A DNA stretch of 64,000 nucleotides, from NCBI RefSeq assembly GCF_905147365.1, contig NC_056417.1:952501-1016500 (forward strand). The letters run 5' to 3'. The notes beneath the pieces were generated by a model. The model was given only the letters and a program-made list of their open reading frames with translations, made no database searches and was not told where the DNA came from. Of the stretch, positions 11,601-23,600 are shown in pieces (position 1 is the first letter of the stretch; every line of letters begins with the position of its first letter). Both the position numbers and the translations under genes were made by a program. The DNA is from Aricia agestis. Taxonomy: Eukaryota; Arthropoda; Insecta; Lepidoptera; Lycaenidae.

Positions 11601-14600
11601 GGGCAGGAGGCCGGAGTCTGTTTGTTATGCCCAAGGTTAGATGTTGATGAAATGAAATGAAACCTTTTCTTTATTGTTTCCAAGTTTAGTTAACAACTAA
11701 CTCGGAATGTCCTGCTTACTGTCTACCATGCTGCTAATGCTGTTGTGGTTATCTTCTCCTATCAGATTCATTAATTCTCTGTAAATAAAATAAATCACAT
11801 TTCTTAATTGTTAGCCAAATGATACTAGGGTATTCGCAATTATTCCTGTTTGACTCACATTCGGCAATTTGCCGCACGCTTCTTGATCAACGCTCAGCAA
11901 TTAGCATGGCCCACGTAACCACGTTTGAACTAGCAGTGGTGCTTCCAGACATTGAATCCTAATCGGATTACGCTTTGTGAATCAGGCTCAAAAATACCTG
12001 ATAGAGATACTCGATCCAGTAGTTTTGCAGCTCTTATTCAACTCACCCTCTTGATTTACTAGGGTATGATTCGGTTTCGATAACCTTACTGCGTGAAAGC
12101 TTACAAACTTGTTACTCTAGTGTCTAAACACACTAGGCCGAAAGTACGCGGCCGAAGTTCGGCATGATTATGCCTGCAATGCGCTAGGCATACAATATAA
12201 CGCGACGTATTTTCGGCATGGTGTGTCATCAACTCATCACTCATCAATTTAAAATACATTGCAGACGTAATCATGCCGAACTTCGGCGGCGTATTTTCGG
12301 CCTAGTGTGTTTAGACACTAAGCGTTACGCAAACGCTTATGATCTTGAATCGAAATCCAGCTGATATCGTCATCAGGTGTGGAAGCCATCATCATCATGT
12401 CGGACGGGTGTCTGGTGGTGGGCGCGGGGGACGGCCGGGTGGAGCTGCTGGACGAGATCAACTGGGTGGGGGAATTCCCCAAAGCGAAGGTCGCCGAACC
12501 CAACAGACCTACCTTCAGAGCTGTGAGTACTTTTTTTGAGACTTTGGGCAAACATCGAAATACTACTACCATGGACCATGGATAGCTGCGACATCAGAAG
12601 CAAGAGCTCTAATCTTGAAGGTTTAGAAATTGTATTGGTTTGAATACCGTTGGATTTTTTGTTCAAAAGTCGTGATCCAGAGTTTTTCACCATAAGCGAT
12701 CCATTACAAATTAAAATCTGCCTCAGTCGTTAGCTGTACCATTTATGTTTATATTTTATTTATTTAAGAATACTTAGATACTGTTAGATAAACTATTGCT
12801 TTTTGTCTTATTTTTCTTGTCTCTTTCTCCAGCTGAAGTCTACTAAACTGGACGGTAGCATCACATCCCTCGAGCTGTTCGACTCCGGTACACCAGCGCA
12901 GCGGAAGCTCCTAGCGGGCACGCGGCGCAGCGAGATCCACGCTATAAACCTGCAGACTTTCGAGCCGCTACTCGTGTTGACCTGTCACACTTGTGCGATC
13001 AACGATATTGCTTTTCCGAGGTATGAATAGAGTCTAAAGTCCAGTCGCTAGATAGAGAGAAATTCGTCTATTTCACTAGCTACATTGCAATTGCTAGCTT
13101 GTTCACATGCGGATGCAAATATTCATATGCGTCTCACTTAACTTGTGCGTGGAAACGAGATACAACAGATTTCTGGTACAAAAAATCGATGATGTTCGGT
13201 TATAAGTTACTACTCGCTGTAACAGCTCCTTTTGAGTGATGCTCGCCTGGTACACAGGGGCATGTCGGGCGTGTTCGCGAGCGCGGGCGCGGGCGACGTG
13301 CGTGTGTGGTGTCTGCGGACCGCGCAGGAGCTGCTGCGCGTCGTCGTGCCCAACTTCGTCTGCTCCTCGCTTCTGTTCGCCGCGGACGGGAAGTCGATTG
13401 TTACAGGTAACTGTTTCAGTAATTCAATCCTAGACCCTAGTGTTATGATAGTGTCTATCCTGTAGCGGTGTTGCGGTTAACGAAGAATTTCGTACATTGG
13501 TAATTGACATAATATCATGACTGCTTGTTGTACTGGTTCATAAAAATATTGCTCTCGCTTGTTTACACTATACAACGTACAAGATAAGAGCATGATAGCA
13601 ATAAATTCGTGCGCTTTATATGTATGACAATAACCGTCAAGGTACAGCGTTCCGCAATCACACTGTAGTATCTTCCACCTCAATTCCTACAGTTCACCAG
13701 ACACAAACATATTATTTTTGAAGTAAAACTTCTTTACGCACGTTTGACTTGGAGAGAATGCGTGACGAGAGCGTTACGAAAAGTGTGATCGGGTGAGGCG
13801 AACGGAGAGATACGCGCGCACATGTTCTTCTTCTTCCAATATACATCTATACTTATAAAATTACATGTCCTGACTGACTGACTGATTCATCATCGCTGAG
13901 CAAAAACTGTAAAAGTTACAGCCACGAAATTTGGTGAGTAGTGTTGTTTTATTAAGTAGACACCCACTAAGGAAGGAATTTTGAAAATTTTACCCCGAAT
14001 TGGGTGAAATAAGGGTTGAAAGTTTTAATGAAAGTCCGTCATTTCTTGAGTTAGAAACATGAAACTTTATTTTTGGGTTACTAATTAAAAATGAATGGAT
14101 ACGTATTTAAGCGTTTTTGTAAAATTCTACCCCCCAAGGGGGTGAAATTGGGGTTGAAAGTTTGAATGAAACTCCGTTATTTCTTGAGTTAGAAACATGA
14201 AATTTTATGTTTGGGTTACTGATTAAAAATGAATGGATACGTGTTTAAGCGTTTCTGAAAATTGTACCCCCAAGGGGGTGAAATAGGGGTTGCAAGTTTA
14301 AATGAAAGTCCGTCATTTCTAAAGTTAGCAACATCAAAGTTTATTTTTGAACTGCTGATAAAAAATGAATAGATAGGTATTTAAGCGTTTTTACAAATTC
14401 TACCCCCAAGGGGGTGAAATTGGAGTTGAAAGTTTGAATGAAAGTCCATCATTTCTTGAGTTTTTTTTTTATTTTTTTTATTATTAAATACTCTTGTCCC
14501 TGATTTTTATTCGAGGGATTTATGTTCTGAATACAATTTATACTGTCCTATGTCTATACACTTATCTCCTATTTCTATTTTCTGTTCTGTTAATACTATT

Positions 14601-17600
14601 TACTCCTTTTATTATTTTAACACAATATAGCAAAAATTCTTCCCTATTTTTCTTATCTTTTACTATTTCCTTTATGCTATCAACATTAATTTCTAGTCCT
14701 ATTTTCATCTCCAGATCATATTTTGGCCTCGAGTATATTGGGCATTCTGTTAGAAGATGTGGTACATCTTCTATTTTACTAGGGTCGCACCTGCACGATG
14801 GGCTCTCTTTGCACCTGAAGCGGTACAGATATCCAGAGAGCCCACCGTGCCCGGTCAGTGCCTGTGTTATTTCCTTATTGAGTTTAATCTCCTTAAAGAC
14901 CTTGTGAGCTGCCTCCTATCCTGTGCGAACATTTTAGTGACACCTCCAGTAGTACCCTCTTGGTTCGATCCCACTCACGAAGAGTTTCCTCACGGATTAG
15001 CCTCTTCGCGTGTGAGACCGGACACAGGTCATAATGGGGTTTAACCCTCAGTCCAACTGCAGCTTCTTTGGCCAACTCGTAAGGTAAGCGCGTTCGTTAC
15101 CTGTTAGTCCCACGTGTGCCTTGACCCAGAACAGAAATATCTCTCTGTTCTGGTTCAATGCACACGCGATGTTCTTCTTAGTTTGTAAGGCAACCTTATT
15201 AATGGTTCCGGCGCTGCACACGGCCTCGATTGCCGCTCTTGAATCGCTGTAGATACCAATTTTGTGATCTGATGTATCTAGAGCAACTTTCGAGGCTCTG
15301 CTCAGCGCAAGAAGTTCCGCCTGATAGACTGTGCAGTGGTCTGCAAGCTTGAGCCTAAGGTGCCGCGTCTCCCGATCGCCTGTCCATATTGACAGTGCTG
15401 CGCCCACCTTACCCTCAAGCTTGCTACCATCAGTGAAAATTTTTATCGGAATGTTGGTATTGTCTATCCCGTTCTGGTCCATCAGGCAGGTGTAGCCTAA
15501 TCGTTGTATTTGTGCAGGGTGGGGGGTGTTATTAAAAGTTTCCACCGTTTCGATCTCCAAGTCCCGGATAATGGTCTCGGCTTTTCCCTTTCGGGCTAAG
15601 TAGAGGTTAGCCGCCTCCCTGATTCGTAGATCAAGCGGCAATATGCCTGAAATAGCGAGAGCTGAGTGCAAGGAAACAGTTCTGTAGGCATAACATGCTT
15701 TTTGGGCGAAGCCCCTTTGTATTGCATTTAGCTGCTTCCGTGCACTCAGCTTTCTCGCTGAATCCGCCCATGCACAGGCCGCATATGTTATTGTGGGTTC
15801 CACAGCAGCATTATAGATCATCTTTGACACGTTGGCCTTCAGCCCCCAGCTGACTCTGGCCGCTCGTGCGAGCCGAGAGTGTAACTTCACGGCTCTCCGG
15901 CAAACATTGTCTATATGGGCGTTGAAGGTCAACTTGTCATCGATGGTTAGGCCCAATAACTTTATAGTTATTAAGACCCCTCCCATGCTTAGTCTTGGAG
16001 TGTCATATTTGAGCTTGCGAGTGATGACCATGGCTTGCGTCTTGTGGGGAGCGAATTTCAATTTGTTCTCCGCTCCCCACGAGTGCGTATACTCAAGGGC
16101 ATCTCTCGCAGCCTCATTTATGACGTCCGTAGTTATACCAAAGAAGAGGAGCACTATGTCGTCGGCAAAGGCCTGGACATAGTGCCCCCTCTGAATTAGG
16201 TTTTTGAGTAATGGATCTAATTTTAGATTCCAAAGAGAAGGCCCACCCACCGAACCCTGGACACATCCTTTGTCCGTTTCCTTTTCATATTCCTCTCCAG
16301 CGTACCTCACCTTTACCCTCCTGTTCGACAGATAGCTGTCGATCGTCTTTCTAATATTGATCGGGCATTTCTCCTCCGCCAACCTCACCCTTATCTTCGG
16401 CCACCATGCACTGTCAAACGCCCCCTCGATATCCAATGAGACCATCACTATAATCTTTTTGTTTTTCAGGTTTGTCTTGATCTGGCTCATAAGTTCGAAG
16501 AGGGCGTCCTCCGTGCTTCGTTGAGGTGTGAAGCCGTACTGATGGGAACTCAGCCTAGGAGTCAGGTGCCATCTGAGTCTCCTCACCAACATCTTCTCGA
16601 ATAATTTTCCCATCACCGGAAGGAGGCCTATTGGTCTATAGGATTTTGCTGTCGTATAGTCCTCATTATTCGGTTTTCTGAGTACTATGACTGTAACCTC
16701 CTTCCAAATGGTGGGGAAACACCCGAGTTGCAGACATTTGTTGAAGAGACTCAGATAAAACTCTGGATCAGCGTTCACTGTTCGCGCTATTATGTCTGAA
16801 GTAAGGCCATCCCCTCCTGGAGCCTTTTTAGGATTGAAACTGTCCATAGCAGATTTAAGTTCGGTCTCAGTAAACGGAGGATCATGATTGTCAGGATCAT
16901 CTTCTCGGTTCACGAGATCTGCTTGGGATCGTATTCTGCTATGGTATTCAGTGTCTTCTTTGGGATCATCCCGGGGGTAGAAGACCTCGGCCAATTCTTC
17001 GACGGACTCCTTAGCGCTGAGTGTGGTTCCTCCTTTTACCAGCAGCAAGTCTTCCTGTCTCTTCCGTCATTTCTTGAGTTAGAAACATGAAACTTTATTT
17101 TTGTGCTACTGATTAAAAATGAATGGATACGTATTTAAGTGTTTCTGGTAATTCTACCCCCAAGGGGGTGTAATTGAGGTAGAAAGTTACAATGAAAGTC
17201 CGTCATTTCTTGAGTTAGAAACATGAAAGTTTATTGACGTTTGCGTTTGATGTTTGCTTAAATAGGGTCCGTTTTTACCCTTTGTATAAGGAACCACAAA
17301 AACAAAAAGGAGAAAACTATCCATCTTTGTTATTATACTATGTTAACGCGGATGAAGTCGCGGGCAACAGCTAGTACGTGATATAGATGGAGTTCAAAAA
17401 CTTTAACTTCAGTTGTGTGGTCTAAAGCACACTCGTTTTTACATTGGCATTAAAAGTGTGATGCTTTTTACAAGATTTATACGTAAAATTCCAGCGTGGA
17501 ACGACGGCAACATCCGCGCGTTCACGCCGCTGACGGGCCGGCTGGTGTACGTCATCTACAACACGCACAACAAGGGCACCTCCGCGCTCGACATGACCGC

Positions 17601-20600
17601 CGACGGCCGCACACTCGTCTCCGGCGGCTGCGAGGGACAGGTGACCGTATTGTCTAGGCAACACAGATGATTTTACAACAAAAATTTAGATCAGTTTAGA
17701 GTTTCAATGAAATCAGCTGACACGAGAGGCAAGTAAATCCATCTATGATACAGCTAATTTCAAAGCGTATTTGTACTTAAAACACTTACATTTTGTAATC
17801 AGTTGAGACTGTTAGGGTCTACACAGACGGACCGCATTTCAACTGCAATCCAACTGCAAATTGCAGTTCAAGTGCAGTTTGAATGAAGTTGACACGACCG
17901 CAATAGAACTGCAAACCAAACAGTTCACACGACTGCACGCCGACTGCAACTGAACTGCAATCCAACTGCGCGTTTATTTGCAGTTAGATTGTAGTTGAAA
18001 TGCGGTCCGTCTGTGTAGGCCTTTAGAGCCATGTTAGCCTTGTCCTCACAAAAGAGCACTGATTACAATTTTTTTTTACTAGAAATTAGAAACTTGAAAA
18101 TTGTAATCATGGCTATCAAGTTTCTATCATATTCAGATGGCCTACTACCTCTCTTCTACATCAATCTTTTGTCTCTTTTTCACACCAAAATGATATCTTC
18201 AGGTGCGAGTATGGGACATCCGCCCTGAGAGCCAGACCCTCAAGAAAGTGCTAAAAGAGCACAAGTCACCGGTGTCAGCTATACAAATATCGCCGTCTGA
18301 CACTGAGGCTGTCTCCGCCGGGACTGACGGCTCCTGTATCATATGGGATTTAGTGTGAGTTAAAAATGAGACTAGATTTATTTTGTCACAACACACAAGT
18401 TATGTTCTCCAGTCTTCTGGTATTGCTGCATAAATGTCAATGTCGCCAGTTCCACATTTTATCAGAATACAATTTTGTAGTCTAGAAACTTATTACCCAA
18501 GTAAATGAGTGTTTTCGATAGTTATTTGCTAGAAGACAGACCCGACTCTTTTTCCTCCTGACTTTTTTTTTTATACCTACAGGCTATCACTTTCCATCAG
18601 GCGAAACTTTATAGTTTATAGCAATTCGGGTTTATGTGTCAAACAGCTGGTAACTAATAAGTAATAACTTATATGTCACTACAATCCCTCATATTATAAT
18701 TAGTTATTATGTTCACTCTTTTTGCAGATCGCTGTCGCGTCGTCAGGTGCTATACGCGAACACGCTGTTCACGTGCGTGCGGTACTCCCCGCTCGGCGGC
18801 GGCTGTCAGCTGCTGACGGGCGGCACGGACCGACGGGTCGCGTACTGGGAGGCGGGCGAGGGACATCTGGCGAGAGAGGTAGTACCTCCGCAGAGTAAAC
18901 AGAACTAACGAGTAGACCGACTCAGAAGAGATCTCGAACGAATGACGTAGCACGTCATATCGGCCGGCGCGCGTCGTACTATAATGCGTCAGAGCCTGTC
19001 CACACGGGCGTTGCGTTAGCTTTGATGCAGAGCTGCCGTTTGACGCATAGCCGGCCAGTGGCCACACAGGCGCTGCGTCATCGCAGCGTTATTACGAAGC
19101 ATACTTAACGTAAACATAATTGCTATATTTTAGATGTCGATGTACGAGTTAGACTTTAGTAACTATTAACAAATTTTGACTATATTATGTTTTATGTTCA
19201 CTTGACGACTTGTGTTTTCAGTTGGAAGCGAGCAAGACGGGCGCCATCAACGGCCTCGACATATCCAGCGACGGAGAGCTCTTCATCACAGGCGGGAATG
19301 ATCAGATGGTCAAGGTTTGTGGTAAAACATAGACAGGAATTCCACCCAGGCCCGGATCTAGGGGGGGGCAAGAGCGTGCACGTGCCCCGGGCGGCAAAGA
19401 TTGGGGGGCGGCTGGAGGCCACCTCCCAATCTTTTGCCGCTTTCTTTACCGCCGCGTGCGCCACCGGTGGCCCACCGCGCTACCCCGTCAACGTTGTTTC
19501 GCAGAATTCTATCTGTTGTTAAAAGACTTGGAGGCGTCCCTTGTCACCAGGGACCTCGGCCTGGCTTCTTATCGCCACCACTTCAATTCAACAAAGTTCC
19601 GTAGATCTCGTTCTGCGGTTAAAACCTATGTGACCATGAAAATTATTACCTATTTTTGCTTGGAGAGCGGCAAATTGGGATTTTATTTATTTTTATTTTA
19701 TTTATTTAAATCAGGCTACGTAGGCCCATACAATATATACCTTAAGGTGAATAGTAAAGCAAAATGCGTTTTAGACGTCTTTTTGGCGATGTTTTACAGC
19801 TAAATTACAGATCGGGAAATACAGAAGTTTTGTGTAATTAGAAAGTGTATCTTGAAATATATTGTCGTGAACGATATTTTTGGTGATCTTTATTCAGTTA
19901 TCAGAAAATATATTTTTAAATCGCGTAAGATGTATATTTTAGGATGGGTTTTTTTTTTTGGTTTAGCTAATCCGTTTATAATGAATCTTTGCATACATGT
20001 TTCTTTATTTTTTATCTTGTTGATGGCGAACCATTTGCGATAAACAGTATTGCAAAATAGAAGTTTTATCATCAAACTCTTTAGTGCCTACTGTAAATCA
20101 AACTCCACTAGTAAATGTAGTAAAGCATTTGCTCATAAAATTTAACAGGCGTAAATTAGTTACAGAATGCGTCGTTGTCAACTCGAGATATGTACAACGG
20201 AGCGCGGCGTTGCCGTTCCGCGCACACGGCACAAGCAGTGCGTGCTCTTCTTTTGATTAGTCTCACTTTGACAATTTACCGGCTTTAAGTTTTAACAGTT
20301 TGCACTTTTCGATTTTGAAAATAAATTGCAAAATAAATTGCTAAATGCTACATCTAGCGGAAATATTATGTAACTTACCGTAGCTTGGCAACCTACACCT
20401 ACTGCTACATTGATTCATAAACAGATGGCGCTCCGCGTCAAACGTCCAAGGTCATTTGCTTAGATATTCGTCTTAATGACTAACATACATAAAAATTATA
20501 TAAACTTAACAACTACACATTATCACGAATTAACGGCAACGTGACGCCCGCTTCATTCCGGAGTCTCCCCCGGAACCTTCGGTAAACCACATCAGTCGGC

Positions 20601-23600
20601 CAGAATTCCTCCGCTTCAGAGGTCGGGAGAAGATGCGTCGGTACTCTCACCACAAAGGAACTGAAGTTGACCTTGTGGCGAGACTGCAGACGCTCGACCC
20701 TCAAGTGGAGGGATGTCTTCTTACTGATGTAGTCCACGACGTCTTCGACCTCCATGGACCAGTGCAGGCGGGATATGTACAGGGGCGTCGCGGGGACCTC
20801 GCTCCGCAGACGCAGCTCATGTACATATGGCGCGGTGCCGCGATGGTTGCGGGCGGCGGGCTTCTTCACCAGTATGAAGCCCTCCTCATCGCACCTCCTG
20901 CTCTCGTCCTTGCCAGGTCGAGAAGACTTAGCCTTGCGGCTCTTCGTAGCCTTGCGGCTCTCCGTAGTCTTGCGACTCTCCGAAGCCTTACGGCTCTCAT
21001 TTTCCCCATTTTTATGCGCCCGCGGGGGAGGCGCGGGGCGACCAGCAACAGTCGCGTAGTTTTGCTGAGTCGCCTGTGGACTCGGCGTCGGCGCAACCGG
21101 GAAGGGAGCGCGGGCGGGGGCGGCATCGGCGACGTTCGTTGACCCGTCCGATAATGCTGACGGGCTAAACGTGATCGCTTGTGCGCCTCGGCGATGAGTG
21201 ACGAATGCGGCGTCAGCTGGTGACATACTGAATTATTACTTTTTAGTTGTGATAATTCATTACGTAGATCACTAATGACAGCTTCTGACGCCTGCAATCT
21301 ACCCCGAAATCCAGTCAGTTCCTCCTTCAGGAACCTGATGTCCTTCAGTAGGCTGACAACGTCGACGTGGTCCAACGTGACGGGCGGCAGCTTGTGCAGC
21401 TCTTTAGCCACAAAAGCCGGTACCTCATCTGGATCAGTCTGCTTCAGCAGGGAGATGATGTCCTGCACGCTCCTTTCGGTTCCGTCTCTTCGTCGCGACG
21501 GCATGTTCGCGCTCTGGCCAAGCGTCTCATACAGCAGCTGCTTCCCCTTGCAAATCTCCTCACTGGTGAAGGAGGACTTGCAGATCTGCATGATGCTGAC
21601 CTCGTCTATGGTGTCGATGGCGTGCTGGATAAACGCCAGCAACTCGTTGGCTACGAGCGCCATGGTCTCGTGCAGCGGCAACGTGCCGCGCGATTCGCGA
21701 AAATATTATTTAAATAATATTTGCACTTGACGTGTGCTGCCAGCACACGTCAAGTAACTCAAGTTCATAAAGTTAATATACCAAGCGGAATAGAGAAACA
21801 AAGGCCTGAGCAAGAGAGGTGTCACTATCAGTAACACTGCGTGGTAAAAAGAGACGTGTGATACATGACAGCAACACTCTTTTTTGACGTCCAGTCGGCA
21901 CGTGCCGCTAGTTGACAATTTAATCTCATAGAATTCATGTATAATCGTCAATCATGCTTGTGTAAGTGTATACTGTATACGTACACATATTTTTCACACA
22001 GATGAAAAACAATTTTGGTTACGTTTGACAGCTCGAGATTGTTGCTCTATTCCGCTAGGTATATTAACTTTATGCTCAAGTTACAAATTTTGGATTGGCA
22101 CCACCTGCACCAGTAGGCCCAAAGTTATTGGACGCGACACTTCATGTTCCACTGACGTATTGTGGCGCGTACTGCGTAGCTCCGCAACCACCTTGTACGG
22201 ATACCTCATACCAGAAATATTTTCGGTCACTTGGGGCTCCCACACATAACTGCGAATTCGCATCGCAATGTCATTCTTATTATAAGCTTTGTCGGCGATT
22301 CGTAGCCTATAGTCGATTAGCGATATGAAATATATTGCTCCAGATCGGTCCATTCGTATCGCCCAGCAATTATAGCCGTAATTATTGCCCGTGTAAGCGC
22401 TCCTTTACACTCAAAGGGGTTCGAACATTTTTGTGACCTTCAGTAGGCTGACAACGTCGACGTGGTCCAATGTGACGGGCGGCAGCTTGTGCAGCTCTTT
22501 AGCCACAAAAGCCGGTACCTCATCTGGATCAGTCTGCTTCAGCAGGGAGATGATGTCCTGCACGCTCCTTTCGGTTCCGTCTCTTCGTCGCGACGGCATG
22601 TTCGCGCTCTGGCCGAGCGTCTCCTACAGCAGCTGCTTCCCCTTGCAAATCTCCTCACTGGTGAAGGACTTGCAGATCTGCATGATGCTGACCTCGTCCA
22701 TGGTGTCGATGGCGTGGTGGATAAACGCCACGACCGTTCGCTAGCTCGACACATTACACATGATTTTGTTCCCCCTTTTTAATTTTACACTCTCGAAATG
22801 ATTAGTACTAAAATTTGTAACTTGAGTTACTCCAAAATATATTGCTCCACTAATTGCTCCAGATCGCTCCATTCGTATCGCCCAGCAATTATAGCCGTAA
22901 TTATTGCCCGTGTAAGCGCTCCTTTACACTCAAAGGGGTTCGCACAATTTTTTATGGAGCCTGGCATATCTAGCCCCCGGCCATTTTAATTTTTTTTTTC
23001 AAAATTTCCGATCACGATAAAAGTGGTATATTTGGATAGAGTACACTTATACAAACAAAAAATGTTATATAACATGGTAAATTGTGCTCGGTGCGAGGAA
23101 ATTTTGAAAAAAAAATCAAGATGGCCTATGTCACAAAGGTTCGAACCCCTTTACGAAATAAAGCCGTTGACATTAATTGCCACTTCTATATTTACACAAA
23201 ATTGTGTACCGAATAGGTACATGCATAAAGTATGCATGTATTCGGATCACATTTTGTAGACTCGTGGACAATTTTTTGACAGTTACTCTTCCTTAGTTAT
23301 TATTCGTAGTCTATATCTGGGCCTATACCATTCCATACAAAAAATATTGGGCCGCGACATGTCGCGTCGCTCCACTGTCTCGTTAATTGATTTGATTTAT
23401 CATTTAATGTCGCCTAGTGCGGCCTCGTCATAAAGGTGTTGCCAGTTTGGTGAGTTTTAATTTGTCAACAGTTATGGCAGTACCAGAGCGGCGTGTGCAC
23501 GCACTGGGGGCGCGGGCACGCGGGCGCGGTGACGGCCGCGCGGTTCGCGCCCGACCGCCGCCACGCCGTCAGCGCGTGCGCCGCGGGAGGGATCATAGTG

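Larger units (their letters stand above)
13846..17374 (+). mobile_element. Non-autonomous Helitron, split by a LINE
   Basis: It starts A|TCTATACTTATAAAATTAC and ends gcgggcaacagCTAG|T, matching Helitron rules (5' TC, 3' CTRR, insertion between A and T). There is no Rep/helicase coding. The interior is an array of about 136-bp repeats, interrupted by the antisense LINE at 14461-17066. Without the LINE the element is about 920 bp. It occupies most of CFAP52 intron 8. Confidence 0.8.

Noticed and set aside
14494..15044. Plus-strand 137- and 95-aa ORFs
   Set aside because: Antisense shadows of the LINE ORF2 C-terminal domain.
20633..21142. 169-aa and 101-aa plus-strand ORFs
   Set aside because: Antisense shadows of the ORF1-like frame and its ESRK repeats.
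22081..22353. 90-aa minus-strand ORF
   Set aside because: Lies within repeat DNA between inverted and direct repeats. No recognisable family; left uncalled.
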